NCBI GenBank assembly: GCA_900095095.1
Contig: FMBT01000379.1
Coordinates: 1 to 64,000 of the forward strand
Direction of reading: 5' to 3'
Source: Fragilariopsis cylindrus CCMP1102
Lineage: Eukaryota > Bacillariophyta > Bacillariophyceae > Bacillariales > Bacillariaceae
Length of the DNA stretch: 64,000 nt
Position 1 is the first letter of the stretch. Each line of letters starts with the position of its first letter. Made by a program: the position numbers and the translations under genes. A model generated the notes under the pieces. It was not told the DNA's origin, did not search any database, and saw nothing but the letters and a program-made list of their open reading frames with translations. Positions 32,545 through 44,269 of this stretch are shown here, piece after piece.

Positions 32545-35500
32545 CTGTTCTGTTCTGTTCTGTTCTGGCCTCCATATAGTCGCAGGCTGCGGAGCTATCG
32601 GTGAGCACATGACTGCACCTGCCGCAGAGCCTGAGTCCTATATTAGACTCTGTCATCTTGGATCACTCGTGCTCCAGGGCACTCATCCTTCTGAAGTTCT
32701 ATCCAATGGGATAGATCTTGCTCCCACCAGAACTGAGTTCCGGAGGGAGTACCTGCACTTCTCGGAGTTGTCTTACACAACTCATAGATTGGTCTCTTTT
32801 CAACGTAGGTGAGAGCATGCTTCCGTCGCCGTGCAATGTACACTTGAACAGGAAGCAGGCCACAGGCCTTCATGGCTTCATCGGCAGGACAGTACACGTA
32901 GGTACCATCCTGTCGTCGTTTCGGTCTCTTGCCTGCAAGATTCCGAGCCGCGCGATGATGAAACCCCCGTACGGTGTGAAGCATACGTAAAGACCATACC
33001 CAGGATTCCGATCCATACAACAAGACAGATAATATCGCAGCCACATAGAATTTCCCACCAACCTCTGGAGAAGCTCCTTCTCTCGCAAGTAAACGAGAGA
33101 TCCGAGCAAGGCGCTTTCGGGCCTTGGAGAGATTCAGAAAGAGCGCCGGGAAATCAGAATCCCGCGAAGAAATCTGACGCCCCAAGTACTTAAAGTTCTC
33201 TACCTTCTTCAGTTCGATATCGTCAATAGTAAAAACCCGAGCCTGTGCTACCGAAGCAGCATGCTTGCGTTCCCGCTGTTGATTCCTCCGAATATTGGTC
33301 TTACACATTTTCGAGCCTTCATGGCCTCGACGTAGTGAGTGTAACGAAACTGATACCCCACATAGCTTGCAAAAGCAAGGGATGCTTCCGTCCTGCTCTA
33401 TATGCAAATTAAATGTGGGGTGTCGGTTAAAGAAATGACGTCTGAGGATAGACGCTGAGTTTGCCATATAATGACAATCATTCACTGGACAAGGCACCCT
33501 CTCCTGAGGATTCCTTGCCGTTCGAACGAAGCTGAGCTTGTACACACGGGGCGCTAACGTTGCTGGCTCGACAATAATTGAGCCAGAACAGTCACTTCCG
33601 TGCTGTGTACGTAGGTGAGATTTCAGGGAGCCTGCCGAAAGCCTCACATCACAAACGGGGCACACCACTCGGATGCACCTTCGTTTGCTGTAAGTCTCTC
33701 CGATGCCTTCATGTCGGCGTTTATAGCCTTCAATCGAACACCGATCCCGAATTTCTCCAGGATGGCAGATCATAACTTCGGTCTTGGTTGTATTCGGCTT
33801 CAGACCGGTGCAATTGCGAAAAATGTCACAGAGATGCTGGGTAGCATTCTGTAACCATTCTGGGTCCCGTGACCCTAATGCACCGTCATCAGCATAGAAC
33901 AGTGACGTTCTATCACTAATAGCATCACCTTCCAGTCCTGTGTTTGCCGACGTTATGTCCTCCATAACGTCAGCAAACCATTTCCGAACCACTGCATCAA
34001 CGAGTACATTGAATAGGACCGGAGATACAATACCTCCTTGGGTTACGCCACGTTCCGGTATAAATACTGATCCATGGTAGTTCCCCGTCCTGGCTACGCA
34101 TCGTTGGTTATCCCAGTAGAATTTGAGTAGGCCTAATGTATTAGGACCTACCCCATATCCTGCCAAGATTCCCAACAGTCGCTCCCGATCGACAGTATCA
34201 TAGGCTTTGCGTAGGTCAATAAAGACGTAATACAAAGTTTTCTGTACCATCACAGACAGTTGCTGCAGTAGCTTTGCTTCAATGCACGCGGTACCTGTCC
34301 CCCTGTTGGCAATAAAGCCGTGCAGAGAGTCATGGAATTGTATCTTACTTGCTATCCTGCGATTAATAATCGACTCAATAACTTTCCAAACAATTTCCAG
34401 GAGGCCAATCCCCCGGTAGTCACCACCGCCCTTCGGGATAAGGACCACTGTAGACCAAGACAACTGGGTAGGGACTTGACGTTCCTTAAAACAAAGTTGA
34501 ACTAACTTCACCACTCTGTTCCAGTTTTCTCGATCTGGGTTCTCTTCCCTCGTTGCGTCGAGAAGCCACTCCTTGAGCTTCTCTGCTCTAACTTTGGAAG
34601 GCCCGGGAGCCTTTCCATTTCTCAATTTCCGAACTGCATCAGCAATTTCGGAAGCTCCGGGAACAGCATCATCAATATCAAAGGGAGCTACAAGTATCGG
34701 AAGAGACTCTGGTGGTGAGTCTTTCGAGTACAGGTTGATACGATCATTTGTTACCTTCGTAAGGTCTTCTCTGGATGGTGGAGGAGGCCGTCCAGCAGCG
34801 TGGTGATACCAGCGCCGAACGATTTGCCAAGCCTCCCTAGTGTTGCCTGCACTAAGTTCCGCCTCCGCTGCAGCACCAGCTGCAGCGCACCGCCGTTTTC
34901 TATCCCCCGCGAGGGAGATTTTGAGACGACGGACGAGGCGACGGTATTCAGCTTGATTCTTTCCCGGAAGTCTGCTTAGGGCATTCTTCTGGTCCACAAT
35001 CCGCCACGACGCATCGGAGATCCAGCTGCTACGGGGACCCTTTCGTTTATCACTTGGGGCCGGCTTAGCTGCCGTCTCGATGTCGTGACACAAGCTGTCC
35101 ATCATCGTTGAAGGGCCCATTTTGGGGGTCCGGTGGGGGAACCGAGTTCTACCTTGGAGGTAGTTCTTGTTCTCCTTGAGTTTGTCAGAGTTTATCACAC
35201 TATAAACCAACTTGTGGTCAGTAGTGTAGTGGCGGGGATCGCAAATTCGGTACTTTCGTACCAATCGACGATCCGTGCAAAGAAAATAATCCGGTCGAGA
35301 CCAGAAAATCTTCCCCTCGCGTTCCTGATGCCAAGTAGAGCGCCGTCGGGGGCCCTTCTTGAAGTGGTAGTGCATATCGTACAAACCGGCGTCTGCCACG
35401 AGCTGTGCTATTTCCATATCTCGCTCCGATTCAGGTGAATGGAGGTCAATATTGAGGTCGCCTACCAGGATCACATCCTTCCGACGTTGGAAGCGATCTA

Positions 35501-36489
35501 GCGCAGCTGCGATATGAACTAAAGTGGTTGTATCCTTCGGTGGAACATAGGCCCCAACGATGCCGTATCTCTTGTTCCCGCTGACAATCTCTGCCGAGAT
35601 GACGTTAGGTCCGTGAAATATTGCTGATTCAACTTGCCAATAATTCGATTCCCTGTAGACTAAAGCTACTCCTCCCTGAGTGCGGCTGACAGCGTTGGTA
35701 GCCAATACGTGATAATCAGAAGAAAATCTCGTATGGATATCATCGGTCAGTTTTGTTTCCTGCAAGAAACAAACATCCACTCCCACTACACTCAGCGCTC
35801 GCAGCGCTGTCTCCAGTCTAGTATTTCTACCGTTTTGGATATTCCATGTCCCGATCGATATCTCCGTTGTATCTGGAGGGGACTCCGGTGGTTCCACTGC
35901 CGTCGCGCCTGCACCATCCTCCGGGGGAGGGGGGTGGTCGCTGTGAGCATTACCGCCGTTAGAATTAATATTAATTGTAACATTACTGCTACCGTTAATA
36001 TTAATATTAATATTAGTAGTGCCATTCCCTAGCATCGGTGCCTCCACTGTACCCGCCGGTACACCTGTTACACCCGTTGGTAATTTCTGTAGAGGAACGC
36101 CGTCCTCTGTTGAATTAAGTGGTTCCACAAACCGTTGTAAACCCCCCCTAATTAGGGGTTTAGTATATTCCTCTTGGCCGCCGTCCCTAGGGTCAATACT
36201 TGATTTCAATCTATTCCTCTCCCAAAAAAAAAAATTTAAGAAAGTGCAGGACACAATAATGAGTGCCATTGGGTCCCAGTGCTTCGATGACAAAGGCTGA
36301 TATGAAGCAGGCCTGTGTTGCCAAGACAGGGTACCGGATGAGTGTTTATAGCATGTCTCCCAGCAACTGGAGTCTTTTATTGTCATACCCTTGACTGCCA
36401 TTTTACTGATAATGGTATCCAGGCATATAAACTCCAATGGTTCACCCGTGCCTCGGGACAGAGCGCAGTTCGTCGGCGTACTCGGGCCA
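32545..36489 (-). mobile_element. Full-length non-LTR retrotransposon (LINE)
   Basis: Element of about 3945 bp on the minus strand, bounded by 14-bp direct repeats. Its 3' end (left) is an AGAAC-type tail, (CAGAA)n, of four to five pentamers (32543-32566 as CTGTT on the plus strand). Its 5' end (right) begins TGGCCCGAGTACGCCGACG. There is no poly-A tail. GC content is clearly higher than in all flanking DNA. The single large frame is intact, so insertion is recent. Confidence 0.85.
32643..36401 (-). CDS. LINE polyprotein: AP endonuclease, reverse transcriptase, zinc fingers
   Basis: 1252 residues from the first ATG at 36401 (MAVKGMTIKDSSCWE). The frame is open for 12 more codons upstream without ATG. 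Residues 1-175 are a variable leader with an Asn/Ile run. About 180-415 is an endonuclease/exonuclease/phosphatase domain: IGTWNIQNGR, FLQETKL, VLVGDLNIDLHS and TTDHKLVY hold the expected Asn, Glu, Asp/Asn and His residues. About 600-890 is a reverse transcriptase: LIPKGGGDYRGIGLLEI, FIDLRKAYDTVDRE, GVTQGGIVSPVLFNVL and the catalytic FYADDGAL. After it come two C2H2 fingers (CPVCDVRLSAGSLKSHLRTQH and CPVNDCHYMANS...HFFNRH) and a third Cys-rich unit (CFCKLCGVSV). A LINE tail follows with ISRLLAREG and LLYGSESWVW. All catalytic residues are present. No separate ORF1 or RNase H was found. Confidence 0.92.
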   Translation of the reverse strand: MAVKGMTIKDSSCWETCYKHSSGTLSWQHRPASYQPLSSKHWDPMALIIVSCTFLNFFFWERNRLKSSIDPRDGGQEEYTKPLIRGGLQRFVEPLNSTEDGVPLQKLPTGVTGVPAGTVEAPMLGNGTTNINININGSSNVTININSNGGNAHSDHPPPPEDGAGATAVEPPESPPDTTEISIGTWNIQNGRNTRLETALRALSVVGVDVCFLQETKLTDDIHTRFSSDYHVLATNAVSRTQGGVALVYRESNYWQVESAIFHGPNVISAEIVSGNKRYGIVGAYVPPKDTTTLVHIAAALDRFQRRKDVILVGDLNIDLHSPESERDMEIAQLVADAGLYDMHYHFKKGPRRRSTWHQEREGKIFWSRPDYFLCTDRRLVRKYRICDPRHYTTDHKLVYSVINSDKLKENKNYLQGRTRFPHRTPKMGPSTMMDSLCHDIETAAKPAPSDKRKGPRSSWISDASWRIVDQKNALSRLPGKNQAEYRRLVRRLKISLAGDRKRRCAAAGAAAEAELSAGNTREAWQIVRRWYHHAAGRPPPPSREDLTKVTNDRINLYSKDSPPESLPILVAPFDIDDAVPGASEIADAVRKLRNGKAPGPSKVRAEKLKEWLLDATREENPDRENWNRVVKLVQLCFKERQVPTQLSWSTVVLIPKGGGDYRGIGLLEIVWKVIESIINRRIASKIQFHDSLHGFIANRGTGTACIEAKLLQQLSVMVQKTLYYVFIDLRKAYDTVDRERLLGILAGYGVGPNTLGLLKFYWDNQRCVARTGNYHGSVFIPERGVTQGGIVSPVLFNVLVDAVVRKWFADVMEDITSANTGLEGDAISDRTSLFYADDGALGSRDPEWLQNATQHLCDIFRNCTGLKPNTTKTEVMICHPGEIRDRCSIEGYKRRHEGIGETYSKRRCIRVVCPVCDVRLSAGSLKSHLRTQHGSDCSGSIIVEPATLAPRVYKLSFVRTARNPQERVPCPVNDCHYMANSASILRRHFFNRHPTFNLHIEQDGSIPCFCKLCGVSVSLHSLRRGHEGSKMCKTNIRRNQQRERKHAASVAQARVFTIDDIELKKVENFKYLGRQISSRDSDFPALFLNLSKARKRLARISRLLAREGASPEVGGKFYVAAILSVLLYGSESWVWSLRMLHTVRGFHHRAARNLAGKRPKRRQDGTYVYCPADEAMKACGLLPVQVYIARRRKHALTYVEKRPIYELCKTTPRSAGTPSGTQFWWEQDLSHWIELQKDECPGARVIQDDRV

Positions 36490-36503
36490 TTGGTGTTGGT
36501 GTT
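36490..36503 (+). repeat. Candidate LINE target-site duplication, right
   Basis: TTGGTGTTGGTGTT, matching 32531-32544. Removing the LINE and one copy restores a continuous run of GTTGGTGTTGGTGTTGCCGT type, which fits the simple-sequence context on both sides. Confidence 0.6.
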
Positions 36504-37163
36504 GCCGTTGCCGTTGTCGTTATCGTTATCGTTGGCAATTTGCTACAAGTTGATCCCATTTTTATGTGAAGTTAGTTGGTTATTTGTACAGAGTTCAGAG
36601 TTACAGAGTTTCATTTGGTGTTGTCTATGATTGATTCATTTATTCATTTTTCTTCGTCATGACACAGCATGTATGTAGCGGTATATAATGCATGTCGTGT
36701 ATTTTTTTTTTCAAATATTCGATGATCTTTTTTGGATTTTTTTACTCGTGCTTTACATTCACTCTCCTGCTTTATTTCAGACCTCACAGCCGGTCGTAGA
36801 ACACTTGGAAATAAAGTTTGGTCGATAGAGTCAGCCAAGTCGAGTGAGTCGAGTTTTTTTTGTGTAACACAGAGAAATAGATCTTTGCTTGCTTTTTGGT
36901 TTTCGTCATTGGCTACGACACATCTAACGGTAATCAAACATCAAAACATGATGATAGTAATATCTCTAGTAGTTAGTAGAAGTAGTAGTGGCAGTAATGG
37001 TAATAGGAATAATGACTACCACCACCAATTGATCTTCACAATTAATATAAATAGTTCTCATTTTGTGTATCAAATTCTATATAACGTTAGTTACTTAGTT
37101 ACTTTATTAGTTCCTTAGTTTAGTTTTAAGTTGCTACTATAATTCGTTTGTTGTACTACAGTA
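36504..37163. other. Intergenic region
   Basis: No gene seen. AAGTCGAGTGAGTCGAG at 36838-36854 is another copy of the recurrent motif. GTAGTAGTGGCAGTAATGG runs lie near 36975-37000. A plus-strand frame through 36732-37118 looks non-coding. Confidence 0.5.
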
Positions 37164-39102
37164 CTAGTTAGTAGTAAAATTATTATAGATATCAATCGAT
37201 GTTTGTAATAATTCTACAATTTCTAATTCCACTGTACTACTACTTGTACTTGTACTTGTTTGTGTAGTATCTGCTATAATTCTTATTTGTTTCCCAAAAT
37301 TACAGAATTTTATTGATTCTTGATTTGATTTAATGACATGACCATGACCATGACCATGACCATTCTTATTCTCATTATTTAAATAGGGTATTCTGATTAT
37401 TTTCGTATTACTACTACTGCTACTACTACTAGGCGTCTGCTTCGGTGTCTGCGACTGTTGTTGTTGTTGTTGTTTTTGAACTAATGACTGATCTAAATGA
37501 TGTAAAAAATCATCAATATCAATGACATCCATCATCAGATAATCAATTACTATAGGACTAGGACTATCAATATAATAATTATTATTATTGTTACTGTTAT
37601 TACTTGTATTAGTATTTATAGTAGTAGTAGTAATGTTCTGATTTTGACTTATTTGACGATAATGTGAATGACGTAGTAAATGTTTATTTAAATAATCTAA
37701 ATGACGATAGATACGATTTGTATTATGAATTAACTTATTCCAATATACTTTATCATTCATACTAATACCTGGAACTGTAACTGATGTTGCTGATGTTGCT
37801 GTACTATTAGCATTAGCAACAGCACTACTACTGTCATAGGTACAACGTTGACAGACCTCCTGTAGTTGCTTGGTACGACGATTTAGATTCTTATTACATA
37901 ATTGATGTATATCCGATATAGTACGTGCTATCGGTTCTCGATAGGTAGAAAATGTGAGAAAACGATGTTGATGTTGACGCTGACGTTGACGTTGTTTTTT
38001 AGTAGGTACTAGTACACTACTACTCTTATTCTTATGCTTAGTATTCTTAGTACTGATATTGTCGTCGGTGTTATTCAAATTCAAATTTATATTACTACTA
38101 CTGCTACTGTTATTATCGTCATCTGCAATAGTATTTACATTATTATTATTTACATTACTAATAAGATCCAGACATTGTAAAACAATGGTTTCAAATTGTT
38201 TTCCACGTACTTGATAAGCGGAAAATTTTTGTTGTAGACAATAGTAATAGGGATCTTGTTGAAAACGATGGAGCATCTCACTAAAACAACAAGATGTTTG
38301 TTGTTGTTGTTGAATTCTTTATAAGATCCAGACATTGTAAGACAATGGTTTCAAATTGTTTTCCACGTACTTGATAAGCGGAAAATTTTTGTTGCAGACA
38401 ATAGTAATAGGGATCTTGATGAAAACGATGGAGCATCTCACTAAAACAACATGATGTTCTTTGCTTACTTCCACCACCACCACTACCACTGTGTTTTATT
38501 ATTTTTGGAAATAATTGATAAAAAATCTTTTCAATGGTAGTACCACCCGTCTTACCCACATGATGATATAAGAGATGACAATTTGGATCTAATACACAAT
38601 CGGCAAATGTATTGATAAATAATTCATTTTGATTATTCTGAGTATTTTGATTATCTTGATTATTCGTATTTTGATTATAATTCTTATTCGTGGACTTCGT
38701 TGTTGTTTGATAATGTAATGCTGTATCTCTTATTGTTATGTTACTACTATTTGTATTTGAACGACCTACGCTTGTTGTCATTTCTGTTCTTGTTCTTGTT
38801 GTTGTTGCTTCTCTCATTACTGCTGCTTCGCCTGTTGGTACCGTCGTCGTTGTCGTCGTAGTAGTATTTGTAGTAGAAGGTCGTACTACAGTTGTTGTCG
38901 TAGTAGGACTACTAATCATAATAAGCTGCAGGTATTTCTTGTTATTATACAGTATTGCATAAATAATCATTAAAACGATCAGATAACAGATAGATAATAA
39001 GAATAGTGTACGTATACGTATACTATTGCAATAACTCTTGCAATTATTATTACTACTACGGCGGTTTACGTCTACGGTTACGTTTACGTTTTCGTCGTTC
39101 AT
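37164..39102 (-). pseudogene. Membrane sulfotransferase broken by internal duplication
   Basis: Two frames on the minus strand together make one Golgi-type sulfotransferase. The first (39102-38281) starts MNDENVNVTVDVN. It has one membrane anchor (about residues 28-52, RTLFLLSICYLIVLMIIYAI), a Ser/Thr/Asn-rich stem, then LLYHHVGKTGGTTIEKIF (about 176-193), the 5'-phosphosulfate loop that binds PAPS. It ends shortly after EMLHRFHQDPYYYCLQQKF. The second (38276-37164) starts with the same segment again and goes on to FLTFSTYREPIARTISD, the 3'-phosphate motif. The segment repeats because of a tandem duplication offset by 160 bp, not a multiple of three, so the frame is lost between copies. Without the extra copy the protein would be continuous at about 585 residues. 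I see no GT-AG pair that cleanly removes the duplicate. Confidence 0.7.
38161..38460. repeat. 140-bp direct duplication inside sulfotransferase gene
   Basis: 38161-38300 and 38321-38460 match with only a few substitutions (for example at 38181, 38235 and 38259), separated by 20 bp of GTTGTTGTTG-type sequence. The offset of 160 bp shifts the frame by one. Confidence 0.9.
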
Positions 39103-40038
39103 TATAGTATATTATATTATGTTCTATTATATTATTTACTTCGATTTAGAAACAATACAGCCAGTACTGGTAATGGTACTTCTTGAGTATTGTTTGTTTG
39201 TTTGTTTGGTCGTCGTGCAGTACAGTAAGTTACCATTGATTGATTGCCATTGAGGCTTGATTTTGACTTTGACTTTGATTTTGACTTTGATTTTGATTTT
39301 GACTTGACTTGACTTGACTTGACTTGACTTGACTTGACTTTGCTTATTACTGATACTGTTACTCTGTATTAAGATTTTGTATACTGTATCATTTTTTTTA
39401 AACCGCATGTTAAAAACAAAATCGACATGCCGGCCGTCTTTATTTTTAACCGTCGCTACTCTAATGTACTAGATAAACACACATCGTTCAAGCAAGCGAA
39501 GCAAAGAAAGAAATACAGTACGTATTTAGTATCTCTAAAGTCAAACGAATCCCGTATACTTTTACGTAAGAATATACGGTAGTTTCGCCTTTTCGCTGTT
39601 TTGCACATGACATCTTGATCCATCATATGTTGCGTGTTTACTGTATGCTCTTGTCGAACTCGGTTGTAAATCTTTCAGTCACCGATTTTTTTGATTTTGT
39701 ATCATATTATTTATGAAAATTTTAAGAAAAATGAGTTATGTATTCCGTTCGATCACCCAATGCAAACATGCCATCCGATCGTGCATAAGAGTAAAATCAG
39801 CATAATAGCAGTAAAATCACAACTTTGTTCTTCCAATATTGTCAAAAACACAACGATAACACGATGATATAAGGAGACTCTCATATTCCAACGACGTTGT
39901 TCATAGCTCGCTAGTTCCAAATGCGCATTCCTTTTTTCCATACACACACAACACAGAGCAAAATAATATTTCTTGCTTCGGCCTTCCTTCCTTCCTTTTT
40001 GAAGAACAGAATAGAACAACAACAACGACAATAAAATA
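39103..40038. other. Divergent intergenic region
   Basis: Presumed promoters of the minus-strand sulfotransferase and the plus-strand phosphatase. A GACTTGACTTGACTTGACTT run lies at 39300-39343, after a GATTTTGACTTTGACTTT run. Nothing else seen. Confidence 0.5.
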
Positions 40039-42950
40039 ATGATGCCGTCAAAATATTATGGCGCTGATGCCGATGCTGATGCTGATGCGTCCATCGGTGC
40101 AACAAGTACTGCAAGTAGTACTGTATCTGAATTTTTACGAAAATTAATTCCACGTGAGAAATGGAACATCTTCTTTCCGTCAGATAATGACGAATCTGAA
40201 TCATCCACAAATAATAATAATAATACTAATAATGGAATCCCCAAAGATATTTTGGGTAATAGTGGCCGTATTAATATTGATGGAGAAGGAATCAATCACG
40301 ATACTACTTTCAGTGATGACGAGGAAGCTGATGATCTTGCTATGATATTTGATCCTATTGAATTCAAGAAAAGCAGCAGCGATATTACCAATGATGACGA
40401 AGACTACGGCGGTGCTGGAGCAGTAATAGTTCAAGGCGAGAATAACAATAACGGCGTTCACAATACTGAGAAGAAGGATTGCTGCGATACTACAGACGAT
40501 CTTAACAAGACAATGATGACAGAAGAAAGCGATGATCACAGCAGCAATATTTGGTTTTCCAGTACTGGTAATAATGATTTTGCCGCAATAACGACGATGG
40601 AAGATATTGTCTCTTCGACAGATAGTAGTAGTAGGAGTAGTAGGAGTAGTAACGGCGGTAGTGACGACGACGACTTGAATATAGGCGAATTCGATGACTA
40701 CTTGTACGACAACAAATATCAAAGCAGCAGCTGCAATGGCGATCGTCTTATTGACGATGATCATATCATTTTCACCGGACTACATGAAATAGAAATCACT
40801 AACAAGAAGAAGAAGAAGAAGAAGAAGAAGACGAATAATGGTAGGAGTGTCAGGACAAGTAAGGGTAGTAGTAACAGGAAGAAGAAGAAGAAGAACTGTA
40901 GTGGGAGTGGCAGGGGTAGTCGTAAGTCTAGTAGTAGAAGAAGCATCAATACTATGAAAAACTACCTACGTGATGGATCTTTCTGGTTATACACTTTGAC
41001 TATTGTTTTGATTGTTATCGTAATAATTATGGTGAGTGTAATACGCCCATTCAAAAACAACAACAGCAAGGACGTCTCCTCGTCATCATCATCATTTAGC
41101 AATACAAATCAGACGACGACGGCTACGACGATCACGATTGGTATGGATGATCCTTCACCATCTTTACCACCGATACAACCACCTGCAACGACCAATAAAT
41201 TCACCACCGAGTTATTTTAGGCCTACATATCCATCTCCGACATTTTCACCTTCGAGTAGTCCGACGACGATTGTAACCACAAATTCTTCTCCAATCAAAT
41301 CGCCATCGTCGCTGCTCCTCGACCAACGTATAACGAGCCATCGTTCTCTCCCTCAAAGAAGCCAACTCAACGACCATCATCGGTAATAAAACAACAAGTT
41401 CTCCAACAATAATGGCCCCTACTACTACTACTACTACTACTACGACACGACCACTCCAATATTTGATGCATCAATATCGGTGAGGGTTCTTCAGTTCAGA
41501 AATAACAAAGAATAATACCGATATACACCATTAGAAATGGGTCCAATGGTTGGAAATATGACATTCGATAGTGTTACGTTATGGGCGTATCATGGTATAC
41601 TACAAGAATATACAATGGAATATTATTGTACGAAGAATATACCAACAACATCGTACGTAAAATTGATTTAGTACAACCCCGTACAGATCGTAATAATGCT
41701 ATTATGGAAACAATTACTGGATTAGTACCATCTACAAAGTATCAATATGTGATGTACATACAAGGACAACACGTTGGTGATGGCTCCTTCCGTACTGCAC
41801 CGAAAGTATCATTACCACCAAAATCACTATTATCAGTAATATCCAATACCATAAACAACAACGATGATGATGATATCAATGTTGAAATGACACAACGTCA
41901 ACAAAGTTTAAATAGTAGTATAGTAGTAGTAGTAGCTCCAATAATGGTAATAACAGTGGTGGTACAAAATTTGAGTATATACTGGCATCCTGTATGGACA
42001 TATCTATTTATGAAAGTCAACGTGTCTGGGAATACATCTATGAACAAATACAACCTAATTTTGCAATATTAGCAGGTGATACAATCTATATGAAAGAAAA
42101 TATTGATGTGGATTCGGTAAGAGGCGTCAACTTTGATGGTTACTGGTATCGTAATGTATTACAGCGATCTGAAAAGCATTTTAAATCATTTATTAGTAAT
42201 GTACCAATCTATACCACATGGAATAATCATGATTATGGTTCGGAACAATCCTATCCAGATAAAGATCAAAAAGGTAAAGAAAATTCACTCCGCGCATTTC
42301 AATCACTGTGGATTAATCCTGGGTATGGTGATAGTGATGACGATACAAATGATGGTGTCTACTACGGCTACTATTGGGGCGACGTTCATTACATCGTTAC
42401 AGATGATCATTGGTATCGAGATCCATTACTTGAAAATAGATTAGGTATAAAACAAACAAAATGGCTTGCAAAAGAATTGATTGAGTCAGTTGGTACATTT
42501 AAGGTGATTGTGATTGGTAGTGATATAATGCAAAGAGATTGGTCCTCTGATTTGTTTAATATTGGTACTATTGTCAGTGAAAATTCTATTAATGGTGTTC
42601 TTTTTCATGCTGGTGATATACATAGAAATGAATATAAACGTATTGAAAATACTGGTGGTTTTCCATATCCTGTGACACAAATAACATCCAGTGGCATTGC
42701 GAAAGTATGGCGACGACCATTTGCACATATTAAAATTGATACGACGTTAGAGGATCCATCTATATCTGCCTATTTTTATGGTGCTACCAGTAAAACATCT
42801 AATGATAATGATCCAGATTTAACATGGACCAATAATCCAAATTTAAAATGTGGTAATGTTCCTAGTCGTCTTACGGATGATGAAACACGAGATAAGGAAC
42901 ATACTTGCACAGAAACTATACGATTAAGTGATTTATCAGTGTCAGTGTAG
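40039..42950 (+). pseudogene. PhoD-like phosphatase with several frame breaks
   Basis: The first 393 codons (ATG 40039) encode an acidic N-terminus, a Lys-rich patch and one membrane anchor (about 313-335, LYTLTIVLIVIVIIM). The frame then stops at 41220. Coding continues in other frames: RPTYPSPTFSPSSSP (from about 41218), PTYNEPSFSPSKKPTQRP (about 41325), LEMGPMVGNMTFDSVTLWAY (about 41530), then TTRIYNGILLYEEYTNN from about 41600. After a TAG-repeat near 41920 it continues in the frame of FEYILASCMD to the stop at 42950. The last 318 residues hold the PhoD metallophosphatase core: ILAGDTIYM, TTWNNHDYGSEQ, WGDVHYIVTDDHWYRDP, IGSDIMQRDW and FHAGDIHRNEY. PhoD enzymes are secreted phosphodiesterases/alkaline phosphatases for phosphate scavenging. 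At least four frame changes, mostly at simple repeats, mean either decay or indel errors. Metal ligands look intact. Confidence 0.75.
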
Positions 42951-44269
42951 TGTAAACAAGTACTGTGGGTCCAGTCCTACCTATGCTGCTACCGTACCAA
43001 AAATCAAACTAAATATTTCAAAAATACATATGGTATATAATACATATAATAATAAATAAAGGTTCTACTATGAATATTATGCATGAAGTAGAAATTGTTT
43101 CCTAAATCTTTACTTCCATAGAAGTCCCTAACCGAATAATGATCGTCGTTACAGTAACTCGTCGTCGTTTTTTCTTGTTGTTTCTAAAAAGTACCGTACT
43201 AGTATATTTCAACCATCACTTCCGATAGATCAACATCAGATCACATTATTGGAGTTTGCAATTTGTATGTCAATAACGTTAGTGGACTTGTACTTTTCTT
43301 TTTTTGTCTTAGTACATAGGAATATAGTCCAGAAAAGTTCTGCAGAAGTGAAAAAATTACTTTTTTTGATTTTGTGTTGTAGCTGAATTTGTGAGCGAAA
43401 ATTTTTAAGTAATGTGTGACTGACTGATTATTCTACGCGATTAATTCAATTCGACTAGCTCGACTGTTACTCTTTTCTTCGATTTCACGTTCTACAGTAG
43501 CTACAGTATTTCTTTCTTTGCTTGCTTTCTTGCTCGTACCGGTAACAAAAGAACGACGTTTTACTGTACAGTACTTACACTACTTCAGTAATGTCTATGT
43601 ACTCTACGTATTCTGTATGTCAATGTATTTTACGGTCAGCAGCACTTCCACTACAACAGTTATTAGCAGGAAACAACAGCACCGCGACAATATGGCTTTC
43701 AACATCCGTAATAAATATTTGCTCGTCTCCGGGACCCATTCTGATTTATTGCAAGTTATAATCAAATTTGGTAATACAGTTGGGTCGAACGATCCAACAA
43801 ACAATATGACACATCAGGATGTTGACTATTACAAGGAGCATCTTGACAAAAATCTTATGAAGATACTTCATTATCAACAGATGTAAACTAAATAATACAG
43901 TAAATATGTTTATTTCTCAAATAAAGTTGTTCGGATGTGTGTATAAAATAATGTTTATATATATGTTTTTTACATAGATTCTAATATTGTCAATTCTAGT
44001 GAGTAGTATCAAAAATGAAAATTGGAATATTATTTTTTGAAAGAAGATCGTCAAATTGCGACAACAGAAAGCCGCGGACCGCGCGTGGATTTTTAGCGGC
44101 TGAAAACTACTGCTCCGTTAAAAAGGAAAAAAAAGACACGAATTGGAAACAAAAGGAATGAATCAATCTACTGAACGCATATTGAATATTATAAATTAAA
44201 AAGTCCTAAGATTCAATATATTTGTGTATAGATGCATCACTATAATAAGATTTTTTTTGTTCCAAAAAT
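42951..44269. other. Intergenic region with one doubtful small ORF
   Basis: A plus-strand frame of 64 codons starts at ATG 43692 (MAFNIRNKYLLVSGTHSDLL) and ends at 43886 (HYQQM). Its composition is ordinary, and ATAAA sequences follow it, so it may be a small gene or last exon. I cannot support it further. The remaining sequence is AT-rich with no gene. Confidence 0.35.

Noticed and set aside
40201-40764. 187-codon minus-strand frame opposite the phosphatase N-terminus
   Set aside because: Ile/Val-rich antisense of Asn/Asp repeats; the plus strand is the coding one.
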